The notes: generated by a model from the sequence alone, not told the origin. A DNA stretch of 64,000 nt from Warburgia ugandensis (GCA_035236585.1 CP141126.1:5779001-5843000), one strand, 5' to 3'; numbered from the stretch's first letter, positions 21,798-34,500 are shown. Numbers and translations: made by a program.

Positions 21798-24700
21798 GTG
21801 GCAGTAATATATATATATATATATATACTCCATCTGAGATGGCTTTTCAATTTTAATTGCATGGATTTTTCCCTTGGGAGTTTACTAAGAAAAGCAATAA
21901 GTGATGAATTTCAACTTCCCAGAAATCAGAATTTTCGGGAATGGTATTTTAAAACGTTTAATAAAAACGACATTCAAAATTACAAAGATCAATTCTATAC
22001 AGATCTGTCTAATAGACAAACAATTGAATGGTTTGCACCATGGTTCATAAAAAATTTCATCCAAACCCAAATTAATGTTATAAAAAATTGGGAAACTACT
22101 AAAGGTGAAACATTAACAGGAGAATACCCTCCTACATATCCTCTCAAAATCCGCACTGAAGGTGGTGGTGAACTTTACACTATTGGTTATTTAGACATTA
22201 AAACAGTGCTTAATGACCTTAATACTATTGCAAAACAAAACAACTATACAAATTTGTATATTCAAACCTTAGGAGAAAAGGTTGATACAATTCAAAACTG
22301 AGTGCAACAAATAGTCACCTACATTAATAATATTAAAGCTAAAAAACAGGAAGTTGCTGACCCTAAAAAAATCGAACCATCAATTAAACCTCCTCCTAAT
22401 ATTCTTGGCTTTAAAATGGGAAGTAAGAGTTACCAAATTCTTGAACTCTTAAAGGGGAAAATGAATATCGAAACCCTTTCAGTTATCGCATCAGATGTTG
22501 AATCGGATTTATCTTCTGATAATAATTTTGATGAAATTGATGAACCTAAAATATTGCAGATTCAAAATCAATTTACACAAATTAATACAATTGAAAGAGA
22601 ACCTAGAAACCTTAGTAGGTTCTATTATAAACAACCAACCCTTGCAGATGTGTTAATTGAAGAAAATGATATCTATCTGCAGAATGAATATAGGGCAAAT
22701 TCTATTTATGAATGGAACATAGATGGTATGACAGATAATCAAATCTATCAGATAGTTCATCGATTCCTCATGTATTCTACTGTCTATAAATCTCGAGGTA
22801 ATACTGATAAGCAAATTGCTCAAATGATTACTGCTGGTTTTACTGGTAATCTTAAAGGATGGTGGGACAATGTCCTATCTACTATACAGAAAGAAGAAAT
22901 CTTCAATACTGTTAAACTTGAACCTAATACTAGCAAAGGAATTGAAGATGCAGTCTATACCCTTGTCTGCACAATAATACAACACTTTATTGGGAGTATT
23001 GAATCTTAGTTTGAGAATTCTAGGGCACTTCTGCAGAACCTTAGGTGTCCCTCTCTTACTCATTTTCGCTGGTATAAGGATGTTTTCCTTGCCAGAGTCC
23101 TACACCTTGGTGATGCTGGACAAGCTTACTGGAAGCAAAAGTTCATTGAAGGACTTCCATATCTTTTTGCTACTAGGGTTAAGAACCTTCTCAAAACTCA
23201 GCATAGTGGCAAAATCCCCTATGAAGAATTGTCATATGGCCAACTAATACATTCCTGTACTAACGAAGGAATTTCTCTGTGTAATGAAATTAAATTACGT
23301 AATCAACTTAAGAAAGAAAGGCTTACAGAGAAAAATCTGTTAGGAGAATTTTGTCAACAGTTTACAATTGACATGCTAAAGATTAAAACACCTAAAAAAG
23401 AAAAGAAACAATATATCCCAAAGAGGAAGAAACGATTTTCCAGAAAACATAATGAAAAATTTAAAGAAGTTAAAAATCAAAGAACTGGAAAAACTTCTTA
23501 TAAAAAGGATAAGTCCAAAATCAAATGTTTTAAGTGTGGAAAACTTGGACATACAGCTAATAGATGTTGGACTCAAAGAAAAATTTCAGAGCTTCAAATT
23601 GATGAAGAAACCAAAGAAAAATTATTTAAAATAATATTAAATTCTTTTGAGTCTGAATTAGTTGAGTTTGTTTCTTCCAATTCTAGTTCTGACAGTGAAC
23701 CATGCTATACTTAGTGTCATACACTCAATAAAGGTGCAGAATACTGGAAATCCATAGTTGACATGAATAACCTGTCTCTTTATGTTTTAACTCAATCTCA
23801 ATCTGATCTTTTTGATATTATTACAAAGATTGAAGATAAAGAGCTTAGAACTTTACTTCTTGAAAAGTTAATAACTCTTTGCAATAAAGAATACAAAGAA
23901 CCCTATGAGAAATCAATAGACACTAATAATGTTTACAGAATGTCTGAAGTTACTAAATGACTTGGAAAGAAACCTATGTTTAGTTCAACTATTTCTACAC
24001 AAGAATTAAAATATAAGATTAATAATCTTAAAACAGAAATCGCTCTTCTAAAAAATGAAAATCACTCTATCAATAAGAGAATAACTCAGTTGGAAAGCTC
24101 TAAATCAGATCAAACATCAAATAGCATTGATTCCTTTAATCCAAAACCCCAATATCTTGACCTAATTAGGCAAGTCACTTCACAAAAATGGTACATTAAT
24201 GTTACTATATCTGTTGCAGGTGAATGGTATCTATCTAATTTAATCGCACTCATTGATAGTGGTGCGGATATTAGTTGTATTCAAGAAGGACTTGTTCCTA
24301 CGAAATATTTTGAGAAAACCTCTCAAAGTCTCACTTCTGCTAGTAATAATAAGCTGAAAATTAACTTCAAACTTAATAATGCTGTGGTTTGCAATAATGA
24401 TATCTGCATTCCTACCCCTTTCCTGTTAGTTAAGGACTTACATCATCATATGATATTAGGAACTCCTTTCCTTGATAATATTATGCCTATTGACAAAATT
24501 GATTCAACAGGCATTTATTTCTCTAAAGAAAATCTCCAGTTTTGTTTTAAATTTGTTACTGACCCTAAAACTCATGTGCTTAATGAAGCTCGAAGAATCT
24601 TGTTAAAAGAACAACAGATTAATTTTATTAAAGAAGAAATTGCTTATCAAGATATCTAGAATAATATTCAGGATAAAATGTTTCAACAAAAGGTTAAAAA

Positions 24701-26098
24701 TCTTCTTCATACCTTTTTGGAAAGCCTTTGTAATGATCTTCCCACTGCTTTTTGGAGCAGAAAAATACATTGTGTCTCTCTTCCTTATATTGAAGACTTT
24801 TCAGAGGATAATATCCCGACTAAAGCTAGATTAGCACAAATGAACTCTCAGTATATTGAGTTGTGCAAAACTGAAAATTTTGATCTTGTTAATAAAAAAT
24901 TAATTCGCAGTTCATCTTCTCCTTGGAGTTGTACTGCTTTCTATGTTAATAATGCAGCAGAAAAGGAAAGAGGAAAACCTAGATTGGTAATAAATTATAA
25001 ACCTCTTAATAAAGTTTTGAAATGGATTAGATATCCTATTCCTAATAAACAAGATCTTCTTAAAAGATTGCAAGGCTCAATAATATTTTCTAAATTTGAT
25101 CTGAAAACAGGCTTTTGGCATATTCAAATTCATGAATCTGATAGATACAAAACTGCTTTCACTGTCCCTTTTGGACAATATGAGTGAAATGTCATGCCTT
25201 TTGGATTAAAAAATGCTCCTTCTGAATTTCAGAAGATCATGAATAATATTTTTAACCAATATAGCCAATTTATCATTTCTTATATTGATGATGTTTTAAT
25301 ATTCTCGAATTCTCTTGCACAGCACTTTAAACATCTTGAAGTTTTTAGATGGCTTATTCAGAAAAATGACCTTGTTTTATCTACTTCAAAAATGAAACTT
25401 TTCAGCCTAAAGTCAGATTTCTTGGACATAATATTTTTCAAGGAAGAATTATTCCAATACAGAGAAGTATCAAATTTGCTTCCAAATTTCCTGATGAAAT
25501 TCTTGATACTAAACAATTGCAACGATTTTTAGGATCTTTAAATTATATCTCTGATTATTATCAGAATCTTGCTGAAGATACTGCCATTTTGTTTAATAGG
25601 CTTTGAAAAAATGCAAAGCCTTGGTCTGAAGAACATAACAAAATGGTTTAAAAAATTAAATCTCGTGTTAAGAGTCTTCCCTGTTTAAACCTCGCCAATT
25701 TTGAATGATTTTAAATTGTTGAGACTGATACCTCTAATCTTGGTTTTGGGGGTATTCTGAAGCAAGTTAATCCTTCTTCTAATAAAGAAGAACTTGTTCG
25801 ATTTACTTCTGGCAAATGGAATGATAGTGAGAAAAAATACTCAACCATTGAAAAGGAAATGCTTTCAATAGTCAAATGCATTTTGAAATTTCAAGATGAC
25901 TTGTTAAATAAAAAAAATTTACTTAGAATTGACTGCAGTGCTGCAAAACAAATTATTGAGAAAGATGTTAAAAATATTGTTTTTAAACAAATTTTTGCAG
26001 GATGGCAAGCTTAATTATCAGTTTTTGATTTTGATATTGATTATATTAAAGGAGAGTTTAATTCTCTCATTGATTTTCTAACGCGTGAATTCTTGTAG
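21798..26098 (+). pseudogene. Pararetroviral ORF1 relic: capsid-like, protease, RT, RNase H
   Basis: One frame runs from about 21798 to about 25420, interrupted by stops at 22299, 23007, 23712, 23958, 24657 and 25185. A frameshift lies between about 25400 and 25440. The continuing frame ends at 26096-26098, with internal stops at 25604, 25649, 25706, 25712 and 26012. Landmarks: lysine-rich CCHC zinc knuckle CFKCGKLGHTANRC (about 23526-23567); aspartic protease active site DSGA (about 24255); reverse transcriptase with the catalytic YIDD box at 25281-25292; RNase H region from about 25700. The stop at 23712 might be a genuine reading-frame end after the capsid-like region rather than damage. 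The first methionine that looks viral is near 21862; codons before it come from the TA repeat. In an intact virus this polyprotein would be cleaved and would reverse-transcribe the RNA pregenome; this copy cannot. Confidence 0.88.
21811..21828. repeat. (TA)n at the left edge of the pararetrovirus
   Basis: About nine TA dinucleotides directly precede the first recognisable viral coding sequence. Integration of plant pararetroviruses next to TA repeats has been described for florendoviruses, as I recall. Confidence 0.9.
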
Positions 26099-26103
26099 GG
26101 ATC

Positions 26104-27567
26104 ATGACTAGTCCAGGAGAATGGTTTACCCCGGGTAATACCCGAAGGGGTCGTGGACATGGTCGTGGTAATAACCAAGACCGTAAAGGCAAGCAAGGCC
26201 AATGGCCTACGCTTCAGGCTTTAGCTTCTGCCTCTAAACCTAAGCTCATTACTCTGGGTAATATCCCACAATCAGGTACTTCTTCTCTTGACGATGAAAT
26301 TCCTCGTCACCAATTTACCCCTCAGAAATTTGCAAGGGAAGTTCTTACAATGAATGCGGAGCAATATTTACTCCGTGAATACCAAGATGTTTTACTTCAT
26401 CTTGATAATCCTACTCCTAGGACAATAGACCCTCAGGATCCTTGGGATATTGCCTATAAGCACTGGCAACATCATAATTATCCGCCGCATGTTGGGCGAA
26501 GTCAATTACCTATGGAAAAATTTCTCTAAGATATTAAAGTTGTGGAAATAAACCACTTTTATAATCATGACAAATCTGTCATCAATTTTAGTAAAATCCT
26601 TATCCATAAGGTCCTGAGTCCCTAGGAATGGGACATCAATCCTGGACAATTCAAATGGATTGAATCCAAAGGTACCAGATACCCCTACAATTTGTTGGAT
26701 TATATTGACTCAATGAGTTGTGTCCTTTATCTCGAGAATAACTTGAGAAAACATTCCTGGTTCATTCGGATTAATCCCGAAATTATAAAGAGAAATATCT
26801 CTCCTTGGTTCTACCACTGGTGGTGATGGTTTGGACCCTCTCTGGCAATTCTACCAGACAAGCTCAAGGAGCTTTATAATATTTGGGTAGAATATGCATC
26901 CGAAATCAATTCTATTCCTCCAGACCAATTAATAACAGGTCAATGTGAGGCAATATTTTTCATCAAATTTGACATCCCTTGGATTTGGAAATGGTCGATG
27001 ACCATCAGCAATGATGAGCTCAATATCCAGACTCTTAAGCAAATTTACTTTGTCAAATGGTGGACAAAGTTTGACTCTGAGGGCAAGGCCCGTGAAATCG
27101 AAAATACTATTCAGCTTAATAAAACTGCTTCGGATAATAAGCCCTGTCAACAATCTTCCGCCTCCATTGATGAAATCAAACGAATGCTGCAACGAAAATT
27201 CTCTGCTGATAATGAAGGACAAATCCTCATGAAGTGTATGAACTTCATGAAAGATCAAGTTATGCAATCTTTCAATATTTCTTCGGCAGAATCTTCCTCT
27301 GTCAAAGCAATGTCAGAAGACAATGTTCTCCAAGATAGCCAGGATCCTAATGAAGAAGATCATTTTGAAGATTATTGGGATGCATCTATGACTGTACTCT
27401 CTCAATTCTTGGAAGCCAAGAATCAAGCCAAAAATGAAAAGGCCAATCCTCCAAAGGAGATTATTCCTCCTGATGTTCAGTTCAGAAATATTTGTGACGC
27501 ATACGACAAGAAAATGAAAGGCAAATTGAAAGCCCTCCAAGACGACGAAGAAGAAGACCTTCAATAG
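26104..27567 (+). pseudogene. Pararetroviral ORF2 relic, unknown function
   Basis: A 488-codon frame starts 5 nt after the end of the ORF1 frame and carries only two internal stops (26527-26529 and 26623-26625). The N-terminus is rich in Gly, Arg and Asn (GNTRRGRGHGRGNNQDRKGK), a basic, possibly RNA-binding segment, followed by GQWPTLQAL. The middle is rich in aromatic residues, including a run of tryptophans around 26820. The C-terminus is charged and ends in an acidic stretch (DDEEEDLQ). I know of no assigned function. Proteins of this look lie downstream of RNase H in florendovirus-type copies. The near-zero gap to ORF1 suggests coupled or reinitiated translation in the live virus. This copy is broken. 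Confidence 0.75.
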
Positions 27568-27659
27568 CTACCATCCATAAAGCACATGCTAGCCCCACCA
27601 ATCGTTCAGTCCGACATAATGGGCCCACGAGTGAATCTCTTTTTGTAAAGTTCCTCAAA

Positions 27660-27800
27660 TTATTGAGGAATCTTCTTTACTTTTCTTTATGTCATCTTTT
27701 CTTTTCTTTTGTCATGTCTACTTTTCTTTTGTCTTGTCAATCTTCTTTTGCTTTTCTTTATGTCATTTCTTCTTTTCTTTTATCTTGTCATCTCTTTTGA
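27660..27800 (+). repeat. Pyrimidine-rich direct repeats upstream of the viral TATA box
   Basis: Blocks of the form CTTTTCTTTATGTCAT and CTTTTCTTTTGTCTTGTC recur several times. They may be enhancer-like repeats of the pregenomic RNA promoter. They have no coding potential. Confidence 0.6.
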
Positions 27801-27847
27801 ATTATTGTCTGGATTCCAAACCATGTTAAGTCCGGAATCTCAAAGTC

Positions 27848-27855
27848 TATAAATA
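27848..27855 (+). promoter_or_regulatory. TATA box of the pararetroviral pregenomic promoter
   Basis: TATAAATA follows the pyrimidine-rich repeats and lies 117 nt before an AATAAA signal. A promoter shortly upstream of the poly(A) signal is the arrangement that gives terminally redundant pregenomic RNA in Caulimoviridae. Confidence 0.65.
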
Positions 27856-27964
27856 TCGAGTTTGTTTCAGTCATAAGACATCACTTGCTTGGTTGCTCTT
27901 CTTATGCTAAGCTTGTTGCCTCTTTTGTAATCATTTTCCTCTCTGTAAGCTTTCTCCTTTGGAT

Positions 27965-27970
27965 AATAAA
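27965..27970 (+). terminator. Poly(A) signal of the pararetrovirus
   Basis: AATAAA, 117 nt downstream of the TATA box. This spacing matches pararetroviral terminal redundancy, where the signal is skipped on the first pass and used on the second. Confidence 0.6.
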
Positions 27971-28140
27971 ATCCCTTCGTGGTCCTTTCTACCTCTGTCT
28001 TATTTACATTCTGCTTTGGATGAGCGTCGATTTGAAAGTAACCTTTCTTTTTTATTTAATAATTATGCTTCCACTACGAGATGGTGTGTGTGTGTAGTAT
28101 TCTTTTTAGGTTTCTTACTCTCTTTTAATATTTTCTTGTA

Positions 28141-29239
28141 AGCTTCTAACAATTCAGGTTGAACATAGCCTTGGTGCTTAAAGTGCATTTCAAGACTATG
28201 TGCCACATAAGAGTCTGAATGTTTGTGCCCATGACACTATACATGTGCATAGATGGGCAAGGCTTATATAAGATTATGGTTGATTTTTCCACATTTGTAA
28301 CATGATTGTGCTTGAGTGAAATGAGCTGTTTGAAATGAGATTTGATTTGGACTTGGGTTAAGATGACCCAAAGTTGAAATGAGATGAGGTGAGATGACTT
28401 AAGAATCTAAGTTAACGTCAATTGACATGAGATGATTTTTGTTAGAAAAGCTCAAACTAATAACAAGTGTGGCCAATCAAATTTATATCTCTAATGTACC
28501 TTCCACACAGAAAGTAGGAAGTTAGTGCTAGCGCGGAACCATCCTTAACAGCACAGGGCCATGTAGTGCATCGACACATCCCCAACAGATTCTCCTTGAT
28601 AGTATGATCTGACAATGACACACTTGTTTTCTTATATTTCCTATCCTCGTCGACTGGCCCACCCGATGTACAATTCTAAAGATTCATCCAATCCCTGCCC
28701 TTCCTTGGGGACCAAGCCACCTACCATCCCTTTCGTTTAGGTGGGACATGTGACACTTTTCTTTGTTCAAACGTGGGCCCTTTATATTTAACAGACAATG
28801 TAAGTGGTCCCCTTTGAAGCCGCGTTAAGATTGTTTGCTTCGTACAATCCAACCTTCTAAATCCGAATGTGGCTTGCACTTTATTCAGCTCCAATCAGTT
28901 GGGCAGATGAATTTCACCACCGGAGGTTACCTTGTGTTAGGGTTCAGGGTTACGTCTAATTTGCAAGGTTTTAGAACTTGTAGAGGTCGGATCAACCAAA
29001 GGCGAGGCCTTTGGTATAAAAGCATGGCAATACAACTGAGTAATCCCACATCAGTTCTTGGATCTCTAATTTGCATTTCAATTTTGTGTTTACTTTACTT
29101 ACAAATGATTAATCACCGATCGAACAACTACAATTATCATATTGCTTATGCATTTTTTCATCTGGCCCGCATGATTAGATTTAATCACCATATAATGCTG
29201 TTTAAGTGCCATATAGAGGAAACTATCTTATCATCACAA
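28141..29239. other. Intergenic, no gene recognised
   Basis: The stretch between the pararetrovirus and the LINE fragment shows nothing I can identify. The 158-codon frame at 28835-29311 has no family resemblance and runs into the LINE 3' fragment on the other strand, so I treat it as chance. Confidence 0.45.
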
Positions 29240-29420
29240 GAAATCATCATCATCACCAAGCCGAATCTTGTTCATCCATTCTCCACTATTAAGTGTCATG
29301 GCTTCATTTAGTTTCAAAGTTAAAAAAATTTTTTTTGCTGCTTCTGTTTATGTTCTTTTAAGCCTTTTTCTTATCCTTTTATAATTTTCTAAGTCTAACT
29401 TCGCTTGTCTTATTAACTAC
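29240..29420 (-). mobile_element. 3'-end fragment of an RTE-type LINE, minus strand
   Basis: The plus strand reads ATCATCATCATCACCAAG and then TTAAGTGTCATGGCTTCATT, ATTTAGTTTCAAAGTT and TTTATGTTCTTTTAAGCC. The same order occurs at 62260-62420 and, in reverse, at the 3' end of the LINE at 10442-11690. It is a short, decayed copy. Confidence 0.65.
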
Positions 29421-30700
29421 CCGTAAGTTTTTTTTTTTTAAATTTTAATTTATTCTTATATGTGTTGTAACTATCTCATGATTGGCTCATTTACATGCTA
29501 TTTATCACCGCGAGAAAAGAAGGCAAAAATATTTAAGTACGTACACCCAGTGTTACTCGGTGAGAAAAGTTGGGCAAGATAAAGATGATGAGGCTTGGTT
29601 TCGAAGGCCTAGGCCTGGCCATATACAAACGAAAAAGTAGAAGACTGGAATTGACTCCAAAAGCAGTACGAGTGTCCCGTGGATAACGGCACCTGCTCCC
29701 CGTTTTCCGAAGAGAAATGATGGATGGAATAAAGAGGAATAATAGGGAAATCCCGAAGGACAAACCCAAATTGTAATCCGACCCAGCGTGGCAACCATAA
29801 GAGGCCACTCTCTCAATAACCTACATTCTCCAAACATTAAGGCCTATATATAAGGTGGGTCCAATGACTAAATGTTTATCTGATATATATCTCATGTTAT
29901 TGGATGCACCACAATCAACTTTTATAGTCAATCTAGAGAACCAATTTGTGGCCTGTAGAGAGACAAAATGGAAAGACCAACGAGCCGCATTAATCAAAGG
30001 GTTAGGATCGTCTGGTGACAGAGGAAATCCGTGGTAATGGTAATGTGGTTATGAGTTTACTTAGTGCTAGCTTTATGGCAATGGCTCACCACAAGCATGA
30101 TTACAGAAGTGGAGATTGGTTTGGATAAACTCGCCAGTCCCCTTAAGGGGAGCGGGAGAACGGAAGTAGGCACCTTCCTGAAGAAGTGTATTTCCGAAGT
30201 CTCTCCGGTTGCTGAAGTCACATCCTCTATGTCAGCAGAAGTCATGATGGATGAAAGAGAATAGGAAAAGCTGGTCTTCTTATATGTCTTTCCCTCTCAT
30301 CTTCTTACTCCACCTCTTTTTCCCATGGATTTCTCACTTATGCAGTCTTGCAGAGTTTGAAGTTTCTCAAGTTCTTCGATTCTTGCGTGTAAATCCTCTC
30401 TCTCTCTATACTTCCAGTTGGGTTTGCTTTATTTCGTACTATTTTATACCTGTAAAGCTTTTAAAGCTTCAGAATTAAAGTTAAATTGCTTCACAGTTAG
30501 TGGCCTCTTCGTTTACTCATGAAAAAACCCACAAACACCCACCTACCCTCTCTCTATGTGGAGTTCAATTTGTTTTGTTTATGCTGTTTTAGACTGATAG
30601 AGATTTTAAAGCTTTGAATTGAAGTCAAATTACCTTACAGTCCGTGGTTTTCTGTTCTCTCTCTCTAGTGTCTTCTTAATCGGAGTAGTCTTTCACATTT
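29421..30700. other. Upstream region of RDR1, no gene recognised
   Basis: A long T run at about 29430 is followed by sequence without a recognisable gene. CT-rich tracts near 30390-30410 and 30660 are usual for plant 5' UTRs or core promoters, so the RDR1 promoter and first non-coding exon probably lie at about 30250-30480. I cannot place the transcription start. Confidence 0.35.
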
Positions 30701-30705
30701 TGCAG

Positions 30706-31518
30706 CAATCCTTGAGCGGAAAAGAACAGATGCAATTGCCTCATCTCACGAGCAAGAGGTTGTGGGTCCAAATCCGCTCACCATTGAGAAAGAGAACAAG
30801 TAAAAAAAGAGGAACAATTTGTGTTGTTTGAGGTCAGCATTCTCTGCTTAACTGACCTTACCATTCCCCTGTTTGCTTTGATTTAATTTGTTCCATCTTA
30901 TGGTTGTTAGTGTTTGGAAAACAATACAAAAAAGTAGTATTTTTGGTAATTTGGCAGAGTTGAATTGAAACTAAGATAGCATGATCTAAATCTGTTGCTC
31001 CTTCACCTGTCCTGCTCGTTAACACTCATTTCCTGTAAATTTAAAGACTGACCAATATCAATCTGTCAAATATTCTTTTTTTTTTTTTAATGTTTAATTT
31101 GTAAATATTTTTAGAGTGGTGATCAATTTCTTGCATATTCGTTCATGGGCTTTTCCAGTTGATTGGAAAGAGCCAGAGCATATAAGAGGTCTAAATATTC
31201 TCATTATGGTGATATTTGTTTATTTCTTCCTTGCCTTATTAATTTTACTAAACTATAAATGGATTATTAAAATTTTATGTTACTTACAGTCTGAAGCTTA
31301 TGATTAGAACTCTAGAACTTAGTAGAGAGGGAAATAAGTTGCCAAAACATGATGTTTTTCTCGGTTAATTGGTTGTATTCACTTGCAGATTAGTTATTTT
31401 GCTATACTAGTCGCTTGCTCAAGTGACAGAGTTGTGTTGATTGAAAATAAGTTTGTTTTATGTGTTGGAATTAATGTTCCTGCCACATATTTTGTGCAGA
31501 GAAATTTTCTTGGAGCAA
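30706..31518 (+). promoter_or_regulatory. RDR1: Probable RDR1 5' UTR exons and leader intron
   Basis: An acceptor TTTTGTGCAG ends at 31499, leaving an 18-nt leader before the RDR1 ATG at 31519, so a 5' UTR intron must precede it. A candidate upstream leader exon is about 30706-30831, between TTTTGCAG and GAG|GTCAGC, which would make the leader intron about 670 bp. RDR1 genes commonly have introns in the leader. The exon choice is inference. Confidence 0.45.
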
Positions 31519-34500
31519 ATGGGAAGTAAGACAAAGACAATTCAGTTGTATGGTTTTCCTATTAGTGATTTAACCGCTGAAAGGATTAAGGTTTGTGTGG
31601 AAAAGCATTCAGGGGAAAGGACTATTTATGCAATTCAGGTCAGGCTACCCAAGAGTCTTGGTCCAAAATCAAGAGCATACGCAGATATCCAGTTTACATC
31701 ATCTAAGAGTGCAGAAAAAATTGCCCGTATGGCTGAGAGTCAGCGTCTTTGGTATGACGACTCTTATCTAAAGGTTCAAGAAAGGGACCGTGACATTGTG
31801 CCAAAGCCCATAACACCTATGGTTAGTTTGGAAGGTATAGTTCTGCATTTTGGATGTCAGGTTTCAAATGATAAGTTCTCTGTCCTCTGGAATGCTGATA
31901 ATGTCAAAGCCTACTTTGGATCTGATCTTGGAAGATTATCCTTCTTTCTATCTTACCGTGATGTTGATTATAAGCTTGAACTTCTCTATGAGAGTATTTG
32001 GCGAATTGAGCTGCGTCGCCCACGTGGTCGTGGCAAGAAGTTTCTCATGATACAGGTTTGGTCCTCCACACTAGTTTTGTGGAAGTGATCCCTTCTCTCT
32101 CTCTCTCTGCCTTCTCTGATGGTGAGACTGATACTATCTGCTGGATTATATCTATAACAGAAGCCATTTCTTCTTCATGATGTGATGATGCAATGATCTT
32201 GGTTTTTCTCTCCATGAAATTGCAAAGTAAAAAAATTATTAGTCATGTTCTGAGTTCCAAATAGTGCTAGAACATTTAACAAGCTCAAGTTCACCTGTCT
32301 TTGACCTTCTTTTACATTCATCTAAATGAATTATTTGGTTAATTTGAATATGAAATGCAACACTTAGGGCACTTGGATAATGCTATCATTTTTGAGAAAT
32401 ACTTCCCATCATTGCTAATAAAAAGCCACCATATTTTCTTTGTCAGTTGATAGATGCTTTTTCTAAATAGATTATCTGAGTTCTCTCAAGCTAGTTGTGA
32501 CATGATTTAGGGTTGTTTGATTTGGATCATGTCGAGTTAAGAGGTATGGTTGCTGCTGAAGTATCTAAAGTTCCTAATTCTATACTGGGAAGTCTTGGAA
32601 ATACATCTCTGTTAGAGAAACATAGTACACTAGTGGCGAATCTAAATTCACGAAGATCCATCTAAACATAATTAGCACATTTGTCAAACCTTAGAAGTTG
32701 TCTTCTTCAATCTAGTTCAATACTTTGTTCATGTCTTCTTGGTCCATATATGAGAAGTAGAAGGTAGCACATCATCTTAATTCAATCAAGATAAAATGCC
32801 TTTCTTGTTGCCATGTGAATGTCCTTGGTTCTTATAATACTTTTAAATACTTTTCCAACATTCGGGATATCCCTTGTTCAAAAATTCTTTTGAAAAATCA
32901 AAATAGCAAAAAAAAAAAAAAAAAAAATCCTTAAAAACCATTTTTAAAAGCCTCGAGTGTCATTTCTTTAACAAACACAAGGATTTAAGGTAAAATGAGT
33001 TTCTCATTTTTACTAGAAATTCGACAAAGTCTTCTTTGATTTTTGGATATCAACGCATCACATGTGATGTGAATTACTTGATAAACTTTACAAATGAAAA
33101 TTTCAAAGTTTTCAAAAACAAATAACACAAACTTAACTTTATCATTTTCCAAAACTTCCAGTCACAACCACATCATATTCTACTAATAGAAATGAGTCAA
33201 CTTCTTAAAATCAGCCATACACTCACATTATTAGAGTAAACCATATCACAAATTTTAAATTGTGAAGCTCACCTTCTACATACCAATAGTCTTGATCTTC
33301 AGTACTTACATTCTCCTCATTTTGTGTTTTTTCAATAACTTGTCTTATTCTTTCTTTAGTTTTAATTCTTGAAATCTAAAACATTGTAAACAAATTACAA
33401 TGTCTCAATAAGATTGTACTTCTGTAGGTGGAACAAGATGCCATTTTAGCATATAGTTCATATATGAGAAAATCAATGCTTTTATCAATTATTCTTATCT
33501 AAACAAGGTCATGATATTTTAACACATGATACTCATGTCAAAATTCTAAATCATATGTTCTATAGAACTAAATTAAATCATAAGTCAAAATAGTTCAGTA
33601 AGTAAATCGTATGTTCAATATGAACTATATTCAAATCATATAAGATCATAATAAAGATCTACATATATTTTAGACAAAATGTGTCTTTGATCATAAATCA
33701 AATCAAATTTCACATCAAATTTCGATATCTATATAAATGCTTAATTGGTCATTCAATAGGTATAACTTGCCTTCTGACATGTAAATATAGTCTTAATAGA
33801 ATCATTGTTCAAGAACTTCTGCATGTAATTTTTCAAAAATAGCCATAAGTGTTGAAAATTTTCGTTTTCAAATCGCACTCTATAGAATTAGTGCATTCTT
33901 TTAGGTAAACACTTATATATTAAAAAAATGATTTATGCTAGTTTTCAAACCAACTCCTAAATCCAATGCTTTCTTTTTCCTTCAATTGGTACCTATAAAA
34001 CATTTTACTTAGCTAACTTTCCATTTTCAATTTCTCAAATTTTCATAATTTAAAATGGTTGTAAGTAATATAATATAAATACTATTTTGTAGCATATATA
34101 TATATATATATACACTAGTTTGTTTGCATCATTACATAATAATGAAAATCAAAATGGTCTAATAATGAATTTTAAATTTACTTTAATATTTGTTCATGAG
34201 AGCTATATCCTTTAGAAATACTTCTCTATGTAAAAATATTTTAGTATTTGTTCATGAAAGCTATAACCTTTAGAATTACATTTTTATATAAAATATAGTA
34301 ATATAAATTAGTATGACATTTTTATTCTATTTAATTTTAAGAACATGTAAGCTAATTCTTAATAACTAAAAACAAATCAAACTAATATAGTTTTTTCTGA
34401 AAATGATATCCTTTTTTATTACTATAAGAAAATAAAATATACAAATAGATTTTCAAATTAGTCATACTATTAACAAAATATAAGTCTAGTTCAAGACATA

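Larger units (their letters stand above)
21829..28140 (+). mobile_element. Endogenous pararetrovirus (Caulimoviridae-like), defective
   Basis: About 6.3 kb carrying, in order: a long polyprotein-type frame with capsid-like region, zinc knuckle, aspartic protease, reverse transcriptase and RNase H; a second long frame of unknown function; a pyrimidine-rich region; a TATA box; and a poly(A) signal. There are no LTRs and no integrase, which separates it from Ty3/gypsy elements. The order and the second frame downstream of RNase H best fit florendovirus-type endogenous pararetroviruses (from memory). No 30K-type movement-protein region is recognisable, so the 5' part may be lost at the TA-repeat edge. 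Both frames are broken, so the copy is non-functional. The right boundary is approximate. Confidence 0.82.

Noticed and set aside
28835-29311. A 158-codon frame as a gene upstream of RDR1
   Set aside because: No recognisable domain, and its end overlaps a LINE 3' fragment on the opposite strand.
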